DNA of 64,000 nt from Rhodococcus sp. 06-462-5 (GTDB lineage Bacteria > Actinomycetota > Actinomycetes > Mycobacteriales > Mycobacteriaceae), in assembly GCF_002258315.1 (NCBI RefSeq), contig NZ_NOYD01000001.1, forward strand, positions 248,001-312,000. The letters run 5' to 3'. The translations under genes and the position numbers were made by a program. Shown piece after piece: positions 25,096 to 33,998 of the stretch (its first letter is position 1; each line of letters starts with the position of its first letter). The notes under the pieces are model-generated. The model was given only the letters and a program-made list of their open reading frames with translations. It made no database searches and was not told the origin of the DNA.

Positions 25096-25716
25096 ATGGT
25101 CTTGGATACCCCCACCGACAAGCGGAAGCGTCGAACGCACAACGCTGTGCTCGACGCCGGCCAGACCCTCTTCCTCGAGCACGGTTATCGCGGAACGACG
25201 ATCGAGATGCTTGCTGCAACAGCAGATGTGGCAGTGAGTTCGATCTACGCCAACTTCGGCGCAGGCAAGGTCGACGTCTATACGGCACTGGCCTGGCGAA
25301 CGGCGCTCACTCACGTCGAGCAGATGTCTGCACCCGTCGACGCGGACGACCCAGTCCGTGTGGTTGCCGAGTTCCTCGACCGATACATCGCCTTCCATCG
25401 CGGTAGTCCGCTGGCGCTGCGACTGCTGGCGCTGACGGATGTGGACAAGTCCGAGTCCGAAACGGTCGGTGAGGCGAAGATCAGGATCGACACTGCACTC
25501 GGTGGGCTCATCGATTCGGTGACGCGGGCAGTGACGGACGCCGGGTCCGACGTCGACCCTCGCGCTTTGGTCTTGAACGCCTGGGCGGCGATGAACGGTG
25601 CTGTGTCACTGAGGCAACGACGCATCGTCGATCAACCGATGCTCGACGCGATGCTCGCGATCACGCGGGCAGATATGCTCCGTCACCTGACCGGAACGTT
25701 CGGCGAAAACCGTTGA
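25096..25716 (+). CDS. TetR family transcriptional regulator
   Basis: The 206-residue protein has an N-terminal TetR HTH (AVLDAGQTLFLEHGYRGTTI then AATADVAVSSIYANFGAGK, residues about 18-60) and an all-helical ligand domain. The ATG at 25096 lies 5 bp after the end of the palindromic operator, and no Shine-Dalgarno sequence is visible, so the message may be nearly leaderless. By position it represses itself and the thioesterase, probably sensing an acyl-CoA or aromatic ligand (inference). Confidence 0.9.
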   Translation: MVLDTPTDKRKRRTHNAVLDAGQTLFLEHGYRGTTIEMLAATADVAVSSIYANFGAGKVDVYTALAWRTALTHVEQMSAPVDADDPVRVVAEFLDRYIAFHRGSPLALRLLALTDVDKSESETVGEAKIRIDTALGGLIDSVTRAVTDAGSDVDPRALVLNAWAAMNGAVSLRQRRIVDQPMLDAMLAITRADMLRHLTGTFGENR

Positions 25717-25747
25717 ACTGAGCGCAGAGTCAGGTCCTCGCGGGGAG

Positions 25748-25780
25748 ACCACCCGGACCCGGTTGGTGGGTCCGGGCGGT
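25748..25780. terminator. bidirectional hairpin between convergent genes
   Basis: ACCACCCGGACCC pairs with GGGTCCGGGCGGT across a 7-nt loop with one mismatch. It lies between the convergent tetR and secreted-protein genes and lacks a T run. Confidence 0.6.
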
Positions 25781-25789
25781 GACAACCCG

Positions 25790-26368
25790 TCAGGCCGGGC
25801 AGCTCACGGTGTAGGTCCAGACTGTGCCGACCGGTCCGGTGACGCGGACCAGGACAGCAGACGCGGTGCCGGGGGGAACCGATACCACCACCGAGCCGAC
25901 CCCGGTGCTGCCGCCGACATAGCCGGTGTTGTGGATCGGTGCACCCTGGTAGAAGACCTCGATCTGATCGGGCACGTCGACGGTGTCGTAGCTGAGGACG
26001 AACGAGGTCGGGCCGGTTCGGCCCAGTTCGTGCAGGGTCTCCGTCACGCCCTCCTCACCCGACAGTGTGGAGGCATTGCACTGCTGGGTAGCGATGCCTC
26101 CGTTGGCCGAACCGGTGTCGATGCCGAGAATGCCTCCGGCAATGGCGCTTCCGCTGCCGAGAATTCGGGCACCGTTGTCGATGATGTTGCCACCGTCGAG
26201 AATCGCGCTCCCGCTGTCGATGATGGCGCTGCCACTGTCGACGATCGGTCCGAGTTCGGGTTGGGCGACGGCTGTCGCGGGGACGGCCAGGGCACACGCC
26301 GCGGTTGCAAGGGCAACTGCCACCGAACGACGAACCAGGTTCTTGCGAATTCCACTCTTGCTCGACAC
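25790..26368 (-). CDS. secreted protein with a seven-residue Gly/Ser/Asp repeat
   Basis: The 192-residue protein has a basic N-region and Sec signal (LVRRSVAVALATAACALAVP, cleavage probably after ATAVA near residue 35). It continues with a run of seven-residue repeats of type hydrophobic-D-S-G-S-A-I at residues about 42-77 (VDSGSAI, IDSGSAI, LDGGNII, DNGARIL, then GSGSAI). The C-terminal beta-rich domain has two Cys residues (QQCNAS and the final SCPA) that could form a disulfide. I do not recognise the family. Start GTG 26368 has GGAGG upstream. It is likely cell-surface or extracellular. Confidence 0.75.
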   Translation of the reverse strand: MSSKSGIRKNLVRRSVAVALATAACALAVPATAVAQPELGPIVDSGSAIIDSGSAILDGGNIIDNGARILGSGSAIAGGILGIDTGSANGGIATQQCNASTLSGEEGVTETLHELGRTGPTSFVLSYDTVDVPDQIEVFYQGAPIHNTGYVGGSTGVGSVVVSVPPGTASAVLVRVTGPVGTVWTYTVSCPA

Positions 26369-26517
26369 AATTCCTCCACCGAAAGTACGTGACGGGCTGT
26401 CCGTCTCAGCGATGGTGACACAGCGATCGCGCGTCGAGTATCCCTTGTTCGGATGACCATGCAGGGCCGAAGATACTGTGCCCCAAAGGTTACTGTCATT
26501 CAATCGACTCAACGGTC

Positions 26518-27912
26518 TCAGATGATCGATCCGATCGTGCGCGCCGCGTCGGGAAACTCGCCGGGGTTGGGGCCCGCATAGTTGAGCCGAAGGTACTTGC
26601 CGGCGGGTTCGGCGGGAAAGTAGTCGTCGCCGGCCCCGACGATGACTCCCGCCGACTTGCATTCCTGCACAATGCGTTCCAGGTCGGAGTTGTCGGGAAG
26701 CCGCATCCAGAGATTGAGCCCACCGCGCGGCACCGCGTCGAGATGCCCACGCGGTGCGAGCTCGATGAGGCTGTTCGCCAACAAGTCGCGACGCGAGGCC
26801 AACTGAGTGCGCAACCGCCGCAGGTGGGTTCGCCAGGCGGGTTGCGTGACGACGTCCAAGGCGACGGCTTGCAGAATCCCGCTGACATACATCGATTCGG
26901 CTCCCGTATCGGCGAGGATGCGCTCGTGGGCGGGCCCACGAGCGATCAGGCCTGCCAGGCGAACCGAGGGTGACACCGTCTTGGTGAGGGATCGAAGATA
27001 GACGACGTGCCCGGCGTCGTCTCGTGCGGCCAGCGGATTCGGCTCGGAGGTGATACCGAAATCGTGGGCCGAGTCGTCCTCGATCAGGAAAGCGCCGTGG
27101 CGTCGAACAGTGGTGAGGACCTGCTCGGACAAGGCGGGCGACCACTGTGCTCCGGTGGGGCTGGCGAATGTCGGTTGGGCATAGAACGCCCGAGCGCCGG
27201 TGTGCACGAATGCCCGTGCGAGCGCGTCGGGGTCCGGCCCGTCGACGCCACTGGGTATCGGTACCACGCGGACGCCGGCCTGCGTGGCAGCAAGGATCGC
27301 ACCCCAGTACGTCGGGGATTCCATGAGCAACGGACGGCCGGCACCGACGAGCGCGCGAAATGCAGTGCTGAGTCCGGTCTGGCTGCCGGGGATGATGACG
27401 ACGTCGTCGGCCGACGGTGGCGTGATGCCCAATGGTGTCGACTCCCCCAGTTCGGCCGCGAACCACGCCCGTAGTTCCGGCAGGCCCGCGGTGGGTGGTC
27501 GGGCTATCACCGAGTCGGTCCTTGACGCACGGGTGAAGGCAGCGTGAACAAGCCTTTCCGGCAACAACTCCCGGGCCGGGTAGCCCGAATGCAACGCGAT
27601 CACGTCGCTCGAGGTCGACTGCAGAGCCGCTGGTAGTTGCAGTCGGTTGTCCGGCGCTCCCAGCGCCGCCGTCTGCCATCCGTAATCGTTGGGACGGGCC
27701 GTGCGCACTGTCCTGACGAATGTGCCGACGCCGGGCCGGCTTTCGATGACGCCTTGTGCGATGAGCGTGCGCAGGGCCTTCTGTACCGTGACCGGGCTGG
27801 CCGAATGCTCGGCAACCAGGGCGCGGGTGGACGGCAACCGGGCTTCAGGGGGCGCAGTCGCAATCCAGGTTCTCAGTGCAGACACGATCCGGGAGCTGCT
27901 ATCGTCGGACAT
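26518..27912 (-). CDS. MocR-type GntR regulator / PLP aminotransferase-like
   Basis: The 464-residue protein has an N-terminal GntR winged helix (LPSTRALVAEHSASPVTVQK, GVIESRPGVGTFV) joined to a fold-type I aminotransferase domain with the PLP lysine in RSLTKTVSPSVRLAG. MocR proteins sense PLP or amino-acid ligands and usually control a neighbouring transporter or enzyme. It is divergent from an EamA exporter and an aminotransferase. Its ATG (27910-27912) and that of the exporter (27911-27913) overlap on opposite strands, and a palindrome sits in its upstream region. Confidence 0.9.
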   Translation of the reverse strand: MSDDSSSRIVSALRTWIATAPPEARLPSTRALVAEHSASPVTVQKALRTLIAQGVIESRPGVGTFVRTVRTARPNDYGWQTAALGAPDNRLQLPAALQSTSSDVIALHSGYPARELLPERLVHAAFTRASRTDSVIARPPTAGLPELRAWFAAELGESTPLGITPPSADDVVIIPGSQTGLSTAFRALVGAGRPLLMESPTYWGAILAATQAGVRVVPIPSGVDGPDPDALARAFVHTGARAFYAQPTFASPTGAQWSPALSEQVLTTVRRHGAFLIEDDSAHDFGITSEPNPLAARDDAGHVVYLRSLTKTVSPSVRLAGLIARGPAHERILADTGAESMYVSGILQAVALDVVTQPAWRTHLRRLRTQLASRRDLLANSLIELAPRGHLDAVPRGGLNLWMRLPDNSDLERIVQECKSAGVIVGAGDDYFPAEPAGKYLRLNYAGPNPGEFPDAARTIGSII

Positions 27913-28852
27913 GACACAGCATAGTAGCGCTACTCGGTCTGGCACGGGTCTGCTATCGCGTGCCGGACTGCTCTGGGGTTTGGCGGGCGTCACGGCGTTC
28001 TCGTTCACGGTGCCACTCACCCGCATCGCCGTCACCGGAGGCCTGTCCCCGCTCTTCGTAGGCTGCGGACGCGCTGTGGTCGCTGCCGCACTGGCCGCGG
28101 TAGCGCTCGCCGCTACAGGGCAACGGCTTCCGCAGGGGCGTCAGTGGATTCGGCTCGCTGTGATCGCGGCCGGTGTCGTCGTCGGTTTCCCGGTACTCAC
28201 CTCGTACGCCCTCACCACTGCATCGGCGGGACACAGCGCCGTCGTCATCGCGTTGCTGCCGGCGGCCACCGCCGCTATTGCGGTTGTCCGCGAACGGCAA
28301 CCGGTCCGGCCGATGTTCTGGGTGGTCGCAGGCATGGGGGCCGCCGTCGCGGTCGGGTTCGCTGCCCTGCAAGGCGGACAGCTGGCCGGGTTGCAGTGGT
28401 CGGATCTGCTGCTGCTCGGAGCAGTGGTCGCCGCAGCGGTGGGATATGCCGAAGGCGGCCTGCTGTCGCGAGAACTCGGTGCGTGGCAGACGGTGTCGTG
28501 GGCGCTGGTGGTGTCCGTACCGGTGACCGGAGCGTTGGCAGCGCTCGCGTGGTGGCAGCAACCGTCGTCGGCCGGTGCATCCGAGTGGGCCGCATTCGGC
28601 TACCTGGCGGTGGTGAGCATGTACCTCGGGTTCTTCGCCTGGTATCGGGGACTGGCAATCGGCCCGATGGCCGGCGTCAGCCAGGTCCAGTTGATCCAAC
28701 CTGTGCTGACCATCTGCTGGGCCGCGGTCATCCTGCGCGAGGGCTTGACGTGGCCGGTGCTCGTGGGTGGAGCGGCGGTCATCGTGTGTGCAACAGTGGC
28801 GGTCCGGACCCGGATGTCGCCGACAGTTCGGCAGGAGGAGTTTTCGAAATGA
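27911..28852 (+). CDS. EamA/DMT-family exporter
   Basis: The 313-residue protein has ten predicted membrane helices in two EamA repeats (LLWGLAGVTAFSFTVPLTRI at the start, SMYLGFFAWYRGLAIGPMAG near the end). DMT exporters of this type move amino acids or metabolites out of the cell. It is divergent from the MocR gene and coupled by ATGA to an aminotransferase gene. The annotated ATG leaves no room for a Shine-Dalgarno sequence clear of the operator, so a start a few codons downstream is possible. Confidence 0.9.
   Translation: MTQHSSATRSGTGLLSRAGLLWGLAGVTAFSFTVPLTRIAVTGGLSPLFVGCGRAVVAAALAAVALAATGQRLPQGRQWIRLAVIAAGVVVGFPVLTSYALTTASAGHSAVVIALLPAATAAIAVVRERQPVRPMFWVVAGMGAAVAVGFAALQGGQLAGLQWSDLLLLGAVVAAAVGYAEGGLLSRELGAWQTVSWALVVSVPVTGALAALAWWQQPSSAGASEWAAFGYLAVVSMYLGFFAWYRGLAIGPMAGVSQVQLIQPVLTICWAAVILREGLTWPVLVGGAAVIVCATVAVRTRMSPTVRQEEFSK
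27918..27934. promoter_or_regulatory. MocR operator and -10 box
   Basis: AGTAGCGCTACT (27923-27934) is a perfect 12-bp palindrome. On the minus strand it abuts TATGCT (27923-27918), a -10 hexamer placed about 8 nt before the MocR ATG, which implies a leaderless transcript repressed by MocR. It lies inside the first codons of the divergent exporter gene. Confidence 0.6.
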
Positions 28853-30069
28853 CGAGATCGATCGATCAGGCGCGCAAGCTCGAGAACGTGCGCTACGACA
28901 TCCGTGGACGCATTCTGGACAAGACCGAAGAACTCGAGGAGCAGGGACACGCGATCCTGCGACTCAACGTCGGTAATCCTGCCCCGTTCGGTTTCGAGGC
29001 ACCGGACGAGATCATGATGGCGATGATCCGCAACCTCCCTACCGCGCAGGGGTATTCGGACTCCCGCGGCCTGTTCTCCGCGCGCACAGCGGTGGTCCAG
29101 TACTACCAGACCAAAGGCCTGACCGATCTCGACGTCGGCGACGTCTACCTCGGCAACGGGGTATCGGAATTGATCACCATGACGATGCAGGCCCTGTGCA
29201 ACCCGGAAGACGAAATCCTGATCCCGTCGCCCGACTATCCGCTGTGGACCGGCTCGGTGGCCCTGGCCGGTGGCGTACCCGTCCATTATTTAGCCGACGA
29301 AAGCCAGGATTGGGCCCCGGACTTCGAGGACCTCGAAGCCAAGATCACGCCCCGCACCCGCGCGATCGTGGTGATCAACCCGAACAATCCCACCGGAGCG
29401 GTGTACTCACGCGAGGTACTGCAGCGATTCGTCGACCTCGCGCGGGAGCACGATCTGGTTCTGCTCGCCGACGAGATCTACGAGAAGATCGTCTACGACG
29501 GTTCGGTGATGACCAACCTCGCCACGCTGACCGGAAAAGATGTTCTGTGCCTGACCTATTCGGGTCTGTCGAAGGCGTATCGGGTGTGCGGATTTCGTGC
29601 GGGATGGCTGGCGATCACCGGACCGCGTCGACGCGCGGCGAGTTTCATCGAGGGCATCACGCTGCTGTCCAACATGCGCATGTGCGCGAATGTCCCGGCG
29701 CAGCACGCAATACAGACTGCGCTCGGCGGCCGACAGTCGATCGAGGATCTGCTGCTCCCGGCGGGCAGGTTGACCGCGCAGCGTGATCTGGCCCATCGCA
29801 TGCTCAACTCGATCGACGGAATCACCTGCGTCCAGGCAGCGGGGGCGCTGTACATGTTCCCCAAACTCGACACCGAACGGTTCGGGATCGTCGACGACGA
29901 GAAGTTCGTGCTCGACCTGCTCGAGTCCGAGAAAATTCTGGTCAGTCACGGTCGTGCCTTCAATTGGGATGTGCCCGATCACTTCCGACTCGTCACGTTG
30001 CCCAACGTCGACGATCTGGCGACGGCGCTCGAGCGTCTGGGCAATTTCATGAGCTCGTACTCGCAGTGA
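28849..30069 (+). CDS. PLP-dependent aminotransferase (AspC/AlaA type)
   Basis: The 406-residue fold-type I enzyme has LNVGNPAPFGFEAPDEIM, VVINPNNPTGAVYS (substrate/PLP Asn) and the PLP lysine in YSGLSKAYRVCGFRAGW. It reads closely along its length with M. tuberculosis AspC (Rv0337c) and E. coli AlaA, so it probably makes alanine or aspartate from glutamate. The ATG at 28849 has GGAGGAG upstream and overlaps the EamA stop. The frame is open 705 bp upstream, but that part is the EamA gene in another frame. Confidence 0.92.
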   Translation: MTRSIDQARKLENVRYDIRGRILDKTEELEEQGHAILRLNVGNPAPFGFEAPDEIMMAMIRNLPTAQGYSDSRGLFSARTAVVQYYQTKGLTDLDVGDVYLGNGVSELITMTMQALCNPEDEILIPSPDYPLWTGSVALAGGVPVHYLADESQDWAPDFEDLEAKITPRTRAIVVINPNNPTGAVYSREVLQRFVDLAREHDLVLLADEIYEKIVYDGSVMTNLATLTGKDVLCLTYSGLSKAYRVCGFRAGWLAITGPRRRAASFIEGITLLSNMRMCANVPAQHAIQTALGGRQSIEDLLLPAGRLTAQRDLAHRMLNSIDGITCVQAAGALYMFPKLDTERFGIVDDEKFVLDLLESEKILVSHGRAFNWDVPDHFRLVTLPNVDDLATALERLGNFMSSYSQ

Positions 30070-30142
30070 GCCTTCTGCTCGAGATGATTTTAAGTTCGGC
30101 CGGACATTCGACGACGAAGTATTCGTGCATATAGATCCACAT
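30047..30142 (-). CDS. possible 31-residue small protein
   Basis: An ATG at 30142 with GGAGAG four bases upstream opens a 31-codon frame starting MWIYMHEYFVVECPAELK. The N-terminus is aromatic and unlike a random frame of high-GC DNA, but the frame ends inside the 3' end of the aminotransferase gene (antisense). No homolog is recalled. It could equally be chance. Confidence 0.3.
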   Translation of the reverse strand: MWIYMHEYFVVECPAELKIISSRRLTASTSS

Positions 30143-30176
30143 ATTGCTCTCCTGCACCGCCTGCGGCGCTGACGTT

Positions 30177-30198
30177 TTTCCCCGGAAGGCCGGGGAAA
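30177..30198. repeat. inverted repeat upstream of the osmoprotectant ABC operon
   Basis: TTTCCCCGG / CCGGGGAAA form a perfect 9-bp stem with a 4-nt loop, 45 bp before the first ABC gene. It could end transcripts from the aminotransferase or bind a regulator. Confidence 0.45.
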
Positions 30199-30243
30199 TG
30201 CGGGTTACGCTCGGCGTCCGATCTGCCGGGCGAGAGGGAATTC

Positions 30244-30888
30244 GTGGATCTATGGGGTTATCTGCAGGGGCGAGGTGAAACCCTTGCCTTCCTGACGTAC
30301 CAACATGCGTCACTGGCATTTCAGACGGTCTTGGTGGGCACCGTCGTCGCGGTGGCAGTGGCCATTGCGGTGCATCGGCTACCGCTCTTCTCGGCCTTGA
30401 CGCTCACGACCAGCCGAGTGGCTCTGACGATCCCTTCTCTGGCCCTACTGGCGCTGCTCATCGTGCCTTTCGGATTGGGTGTGGTTCCGTCGTTCATCAT
30501 GCTCGCGTTCTTCGCAGCGATGCCCGTCATCGGAAACGCCATCGTCGGACTGCGTGGGGTCCCCGACACCGTGATCGAATCGGCCAAGGGAATCGGACTG
30601 TCCCGCAGCAGGATTCTGGTATCGGTCTCGCTACCGATGGCGTGGCCGGTCATCCTCACCGGCATACGCGTGTCGACGCAGATGGTTGTCGGTGTCGCCG
30701 CAATCGTTGCGTACGTGCTCGGTCCCGGGCTGGGCTCGCTGATCTTCAACGGGCTGTCGAGATTGGGTGGAACCAACTCCGTCGAGATGGCAGTGACCGG
30801 AACAGTTCTCATCGTCGTCATCGCATTGGTGTTCGATGCCCTGCTCGTCCTTCTCGGGCGCCTCACCATCTCGAAGGGATTGTCATGA
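30244..30888 (+). CDS. osmoprotectant ABC transporter permease
   Basis: The 214-residue OpuCB/ProW-type permease has about five to six membrane segments and the coupling segment VPDTVIESAKGIGLSRSRIL followed by LPMAWPVILTGIRVS. It is the first gene of a four-gene importer for glycine betaine, choline or a similar compatible solute. Start GTG 30244 follows GCGAGAGGG. Its stop overlaps the ATPase start (ATGA). Confidence 0.9.
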   Translation: MDLWGYLQGRGETLAFLTYQHASLAFQTVLVGTVVAVAVAIAVHRLPLFSALTLTTSRVALTIPSLALLALLIVPFGLGVVPSFIMLAFFAAMPVIGNAIVGLRGVPDTVIESAKGIGLSRSRILVSVSLPMAWPVILTGIRVSTQMVVGVAAIVAYVLGPGLGSLIFNGLSRLGGTNSVEMAVTGTVLIVVIALVFDALLVLLGRLTISKGLS

Positions 30889-32093
30889 CGGACAACACGA
30901 CCGGCGGACCGACGGTCACCGGTGCCTCCATTCGCCTCGACGGTGTGGTCAAGCAGTACAAAGGTCAGAACAAGCCGGCGGTGCAGACGATCGACCTCGA
31001 GATCGAGGCCGGCCACATCGTGGCTTTCGTCGGACCGTCCGGTTGCGGCAAGACGACGACGCTCAAGATGATCAATCGCCTGATCGAACCGACCGAGGGC
31101 CGGATCTTCATCGGGGACCGTGACGTGACGGGCGAGGATCCGGACAAGCTTCGGCAGTCCATCGGGTACGTCATTCAGTCCGGCGGACTCTTCCCGCATT
31201 GGACTGTCGCCAAGAACGTCGGAGCCATTCCCCGTGTACTGGGTTGGGACGCGAAGAAGATCGAACAGAGAACCGACTATCTGCTCGATCTCGTCGGGCT
31301 CGACGTCGCCGATTTCCGTGACCGTTTGCCCAAGGACATGTCGGGCGGCCAGCAACAACGAGTGGGCGTAGCTCGCGCACTCGCCGCAGACCCGCCCGTT
31401 TTGTTGATGGACGAGCCCTTCGGTGCCGTGGATCCCATCACGCGAGTACGACTGCAGGACAGTCTGATCGCCATTCAGCACGAACTCGCGAAGACCATCG
31501 TCATCGTCACTCACGACTTCGAGGAGGCGACGAAGTTGGGTGACAAGGTGCTGATTCTGTCCGAGGGTGGTCACATCGAGCAGTACGCGACTCCGGAAGA
31601 GATTCTGGCGAAGCCGGCCAGCCCGTTCGTCGAGGAGTTCATCGGCTCCGGGGCAACGCTGGCGCATCTGACGCTGTCCAGGGTCAAAGACGTCGAACAC
31701 GATTCGGTGGTCACGGCCAAGGTCGGCGACAGCTCGCAGGAGGTCATCGCGCGCGCCCGAGCGCAGGGGGCCACCTGGATCGTCGTCATCGACGAGCACG
31801 GCCGGCCCCGTGCCTGGCCGTCTCTGGACGAGGTGGCCACCAAGGATCGAATCACCGACTATGTCGACGCGCGGTTGCCCAGCGTCGCACCGTCGTCGAC
31901 TCTCAATGACGCACTGGATTCGATGTTGGCGGCCAGTCAGGGTGGAGTCCTCGTCACCGACGGCCGAGGTGCTGTGACCGGCGCGTTGACGATTGCCACC
32001 GTCATGGCCGTGATCCGCGGTCAGCTCTCGGAGGCTCGATCCGGCGACGGACACGTGTCGTACTCGGCACATACCGAAGGCGCAGCAACATGA
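30885..32093 (+). CDS. osmoprotectant ABC transporter ATPase with CBS domains
   Basis: The 402-residue ATPase has Walker A GPSGCGKTT (50-58), Q-loop YVIQSGGLFPH, signature MSGGQQQRVGVARAL and Walker B LLMDEPFGAVDP. After the ABC domain a C-terminal pair of CBS-like segments (about 285-390: VIDEHGRPRAWPSL and DSMLAASQGGVLVTDGRG) is present. In OpuA-type systems these sense ionic strength. It is coupled to both flanking permease genes by ATGA overlaps. Confidence 0.94.
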   Translation: MTDNTTGGPTVTGASIRLDGVVKQYKGQNKPAVQTIDLEIEAGHIVAFVGPSGCGKTTTLKMINRLIEPTEGRIFIGDRDVTGEDPDKLRQSIGYVIQSGGLFPHWTVAKNVGAIPRVLGWDAKKIEQRTDYLLDLVGLDVADFRDRLPKDMSGGQQQRVGVARALAADPPVLLMDEPFGAVDPITRVRLQDSLIAIQHELAKTIVIVTHDFEEATKLGDKVLILSEGGHIEQYATPEEILAKPASPFVEEFIGSGATLAHLTLSRVKDVEHDSVVTAKVGDSSQEVIARARAQGATWIVVIDEHGRPRAWPSLDEVATKDRITDYVDARLPSVAPSSTLNDALDSMLAASQGGVLVTDGRGAVTGALTIATVMAVIRGQLSEARSGDGHVSYSAHTEGAAT

Positions 32094-32827
32094 ATCGACT
32101 GCGCAGTGCGCCGTTGGACGTGTGGTTCGAGCCGATCGTCATCGCGGTCCTCGGACTCGGCTACATCCTGTGGTATCGATCGACGACACTGACCACCACC
32201 GAACAGGCATCGCTCGGCTGGGACAACCTGAAGACGACGATCGTCGATCACATCGTTCTGACGTTGACGGCCACGGTGATCGTCGTCGTCATCGCAATAC
32301 CGTTGGGAATCCTGCTCACTCGCGACCGAGCGAAGAACTTGCGGCCTGTGGCCGTCAACTTCGCCAACATCGGTCAGGCCGCGCCGGCCGTGGGTCTGAT
32401 CGTGCTGCTGACGATGTGGCTCGGAACCGGGTTCCGCACCGCGGTGGTGGGTTTGGTCGTCTACGCGATTCTGCCGATTCTGCAGAACACGATCGTCGGA
32501 ATTCAACAGGTCGATCAGCGGACGATCGAAGCGGCCCGCGGCATCGGGTTCTCTGGGGTCCGCACCCTGGTGCAGGTGGAACTTCCCTTGGCCGTGCCGG
32601 TGATCCTCAACGGTGTGCGCACGGCGCTGGTCATCCTCGTTGGAACTGCCACGCTGAGTACGTTCATCGGGGCGTCGAGCCTCGGGACGCTCATCACGAC
32701 GGGCACGACGCTCTTCCTGCCGAAGCTGCTCATCTCCGGTGCTGTTCTCGTCGCACTGCTCGCATTGATCATCGACTGGCTCGGCCGTGTGGTCGAATTG
32801 TTCGCGACCCCAAAGGGAGTGGCATGA
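32090..32827 (+). CDS. osmoprotectant ABC transporter permease
   Basis: The 245-residue second permease has six membrane helices and the coupling loop VDQRTIEAARGIGFSGVRTL with LPLAVPVILNGVRTALV. Two permease genes flanking the ATPase are typical of OpuC-like importers, so the channel is probably a heterodimer. It overlaps its neighbours by ATGA at both ends. Confidence 0.92.
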   Translation: MNRLRSAPLDVWFEPIVIAVLGLGYILWYRSTTLTTTEQASLGWDNLKTTIVDHIVLTLTATVIVVVIAIPLGILLTRDRAKNLRPVAVNFANIGQAAPAVGLIVLLTMWLGTGFRTAVVGLVVYAILPILQNTIVGIQQVDQRTIEAARGIGFSGVRTLVQVELPLAVPVILNGVRTALVILVGTATLSTFIGASSLGTLITTGTTLFLPKLLISGAVLVALLALIIDWLGRVVELFATPKGVA

Positions 32828-33798
32828 TTCGCCGTCTGCTCGTCGCCGCTGCAGCTGTGGTGCTTGCCGGGTCGGTGGCGAGCTGCGGCCTGGTCAGCTC
32901 GTCGGGAACGTTCGAGGCCACCACCCTTCCCGACGGCGCGAGGCCGCTCGACGGTGCATCTCTCGTGGTGACGAGCAAGAGCTTCACCGAGGGTGTACTT
33001 CTGGGAAAGATCACCGCCACATACCTTGCCGCTGCCGGCGCGACGGTGACCGACCTGACCGGTGCGCCGGGGTCGGCGTCGTCGAGACAGGCGCAGCTCA
33101 ACGGCGACGCGGACATCCTGTGGGAGTACACCGGCACCGGCTGGGTTAACTATCACAGCCAGACCGAGACGATCAGCGATCCGCAGGAGCTGTGGGAGCG
33201 CGTTCGCGACATCGAGAAGAGCGAGCACGATCTGGACTGGCTACCGCCGGCCAACTTCAACGACACGTACGCCTTCGCGGCATCTGCCGCCACCGCTCAG
33301 CGGCTCGGCGTCACCACTCTGTCCGATGTCGCGAAGCTCCCGGAAGCCGACCGAACATTCTGCGTCGACGACGAATTCTTCTCTCGTTCCGACGGTTTCG
33401 GTCCGATGCTCGACACGTACGGGATCGGACTGAACGCGCCGGGCGGAGTACCGTCCAGCAACGTCACCCGCATGGACGCCGGTGTTGTCTACACCTCCAC
33501 CGCGGACAGTTCGCCGTGCAATTTCGGCATGGTTTATACCACCGACGGCCGGATCAAGAACCTGAATCTGACGTTGCTGCAGGACGATCGCGCATTCTTC
33601 CTGCCGTACAGCGGTACCGCGGTAGTTCGCAACGCGGTGCTCGAGCAGCACCCCGAGATCGCCGATCTGCTGGCGGTGGTGTCCGAGCGGTTGACGGACG
33701 ACCTGATGCAGGAACTGAACGGACGCGTGGACATCGAGGGTGAGGATCCCTCGGATGTCGCCTACGAGTGGTTGCAGAGCGAGGGGCTCGTGAACTGA
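32824..33798 (+). CDS. osmoprotectant-binding lipoprotein
   Basis: The 324-residue substrate-binding protein has a lipoprotein signal (LLVAAAAVVLAGSVASC, lipobox VASC with lipidated Cys 21) and an OpuAC/ProX-like fold (LVVTSKSFTEGVLLGKI, NGDADILWEYTGTGWVNY). The early KSFTE and WEYTGT motifs mark betaine/choline-type binding proteins. It would be anchored outside the membrane and deliver solute to the two permeases. Confidence 0.93.
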   Translation: MIRRLLVAAAAVVLAGSVASCGLVSSSGTFEATTLPDGARPLDGASLVVTSKSFTEGVLLGKITATYLAAAGATVTDLTGAPGSASSRQAQLNGDADILWEYTGTGWVNYHSQTETISDPQELWERVRDIEKSEHDLDWLPPANFNDTYAFAASAATAQRLGVTTLSDVAKLPEADRTFCVDDEFFSRSDGFGPMLDTYGIGLNAPGGVPSSNVTRMDAGVVYTSTADSSPCNFGMVYTTDGRIKNLNLTLLQDDRAFFLPYSGTAVVRNAVLEQHPEIADLLAVVSERLTDDLMQELNGRVDIEGEDPSDVAYEWLQSEGLVN

Positions 33799-33800
33799 CC

Positions 33801-33998
33801 TCAGCTCTGATCCGGCTCGAACAGTTCCTCGATCGAACAGTCGAAGGCCGCGGCGAGGCGAAAGGCGACAGGCAGGCTCGGGTCGAATCGTTCCTTCTCG
33901 ATGGAGATTATCGTCAGTCGGGTGACGTCGATACGCTCGGCCAGTTCGTGCTGAGACCAGCCCTGTTCGGTGCGACGCCGTCGAACACTGTTCTTCAC
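33801..33998 (-). CDS. short XRE/Cro-type transcriptional regulator
   Basis: The 65-residue protein is little more than an HTH: RRTEQGWSQHELAERIDVTR then LTIISIEKERFDPSLPVAFR and FDCSIEELF. Start GTG 33998 overlaps the stop of the upstream membrane protein gene (GTGA), indicating coupling. Such tiny XRE regulators commonly repress their own operon with a small membrane protein partner. Confidence 0.88.
   Translation of the reverse strand: MKNSVRRRRTEQGWSQHELAERIDVTRLTIISIEKERFDPSLPVAFRLAAAFDCSIEELFEPDQS

Noticed and set aside
28144..28848. N-terminal extension of the aminotransferase
   Set aside because: These bases encode the EamA exporter in another frame; family length and the GGAGGAG site fit ATG 28849.
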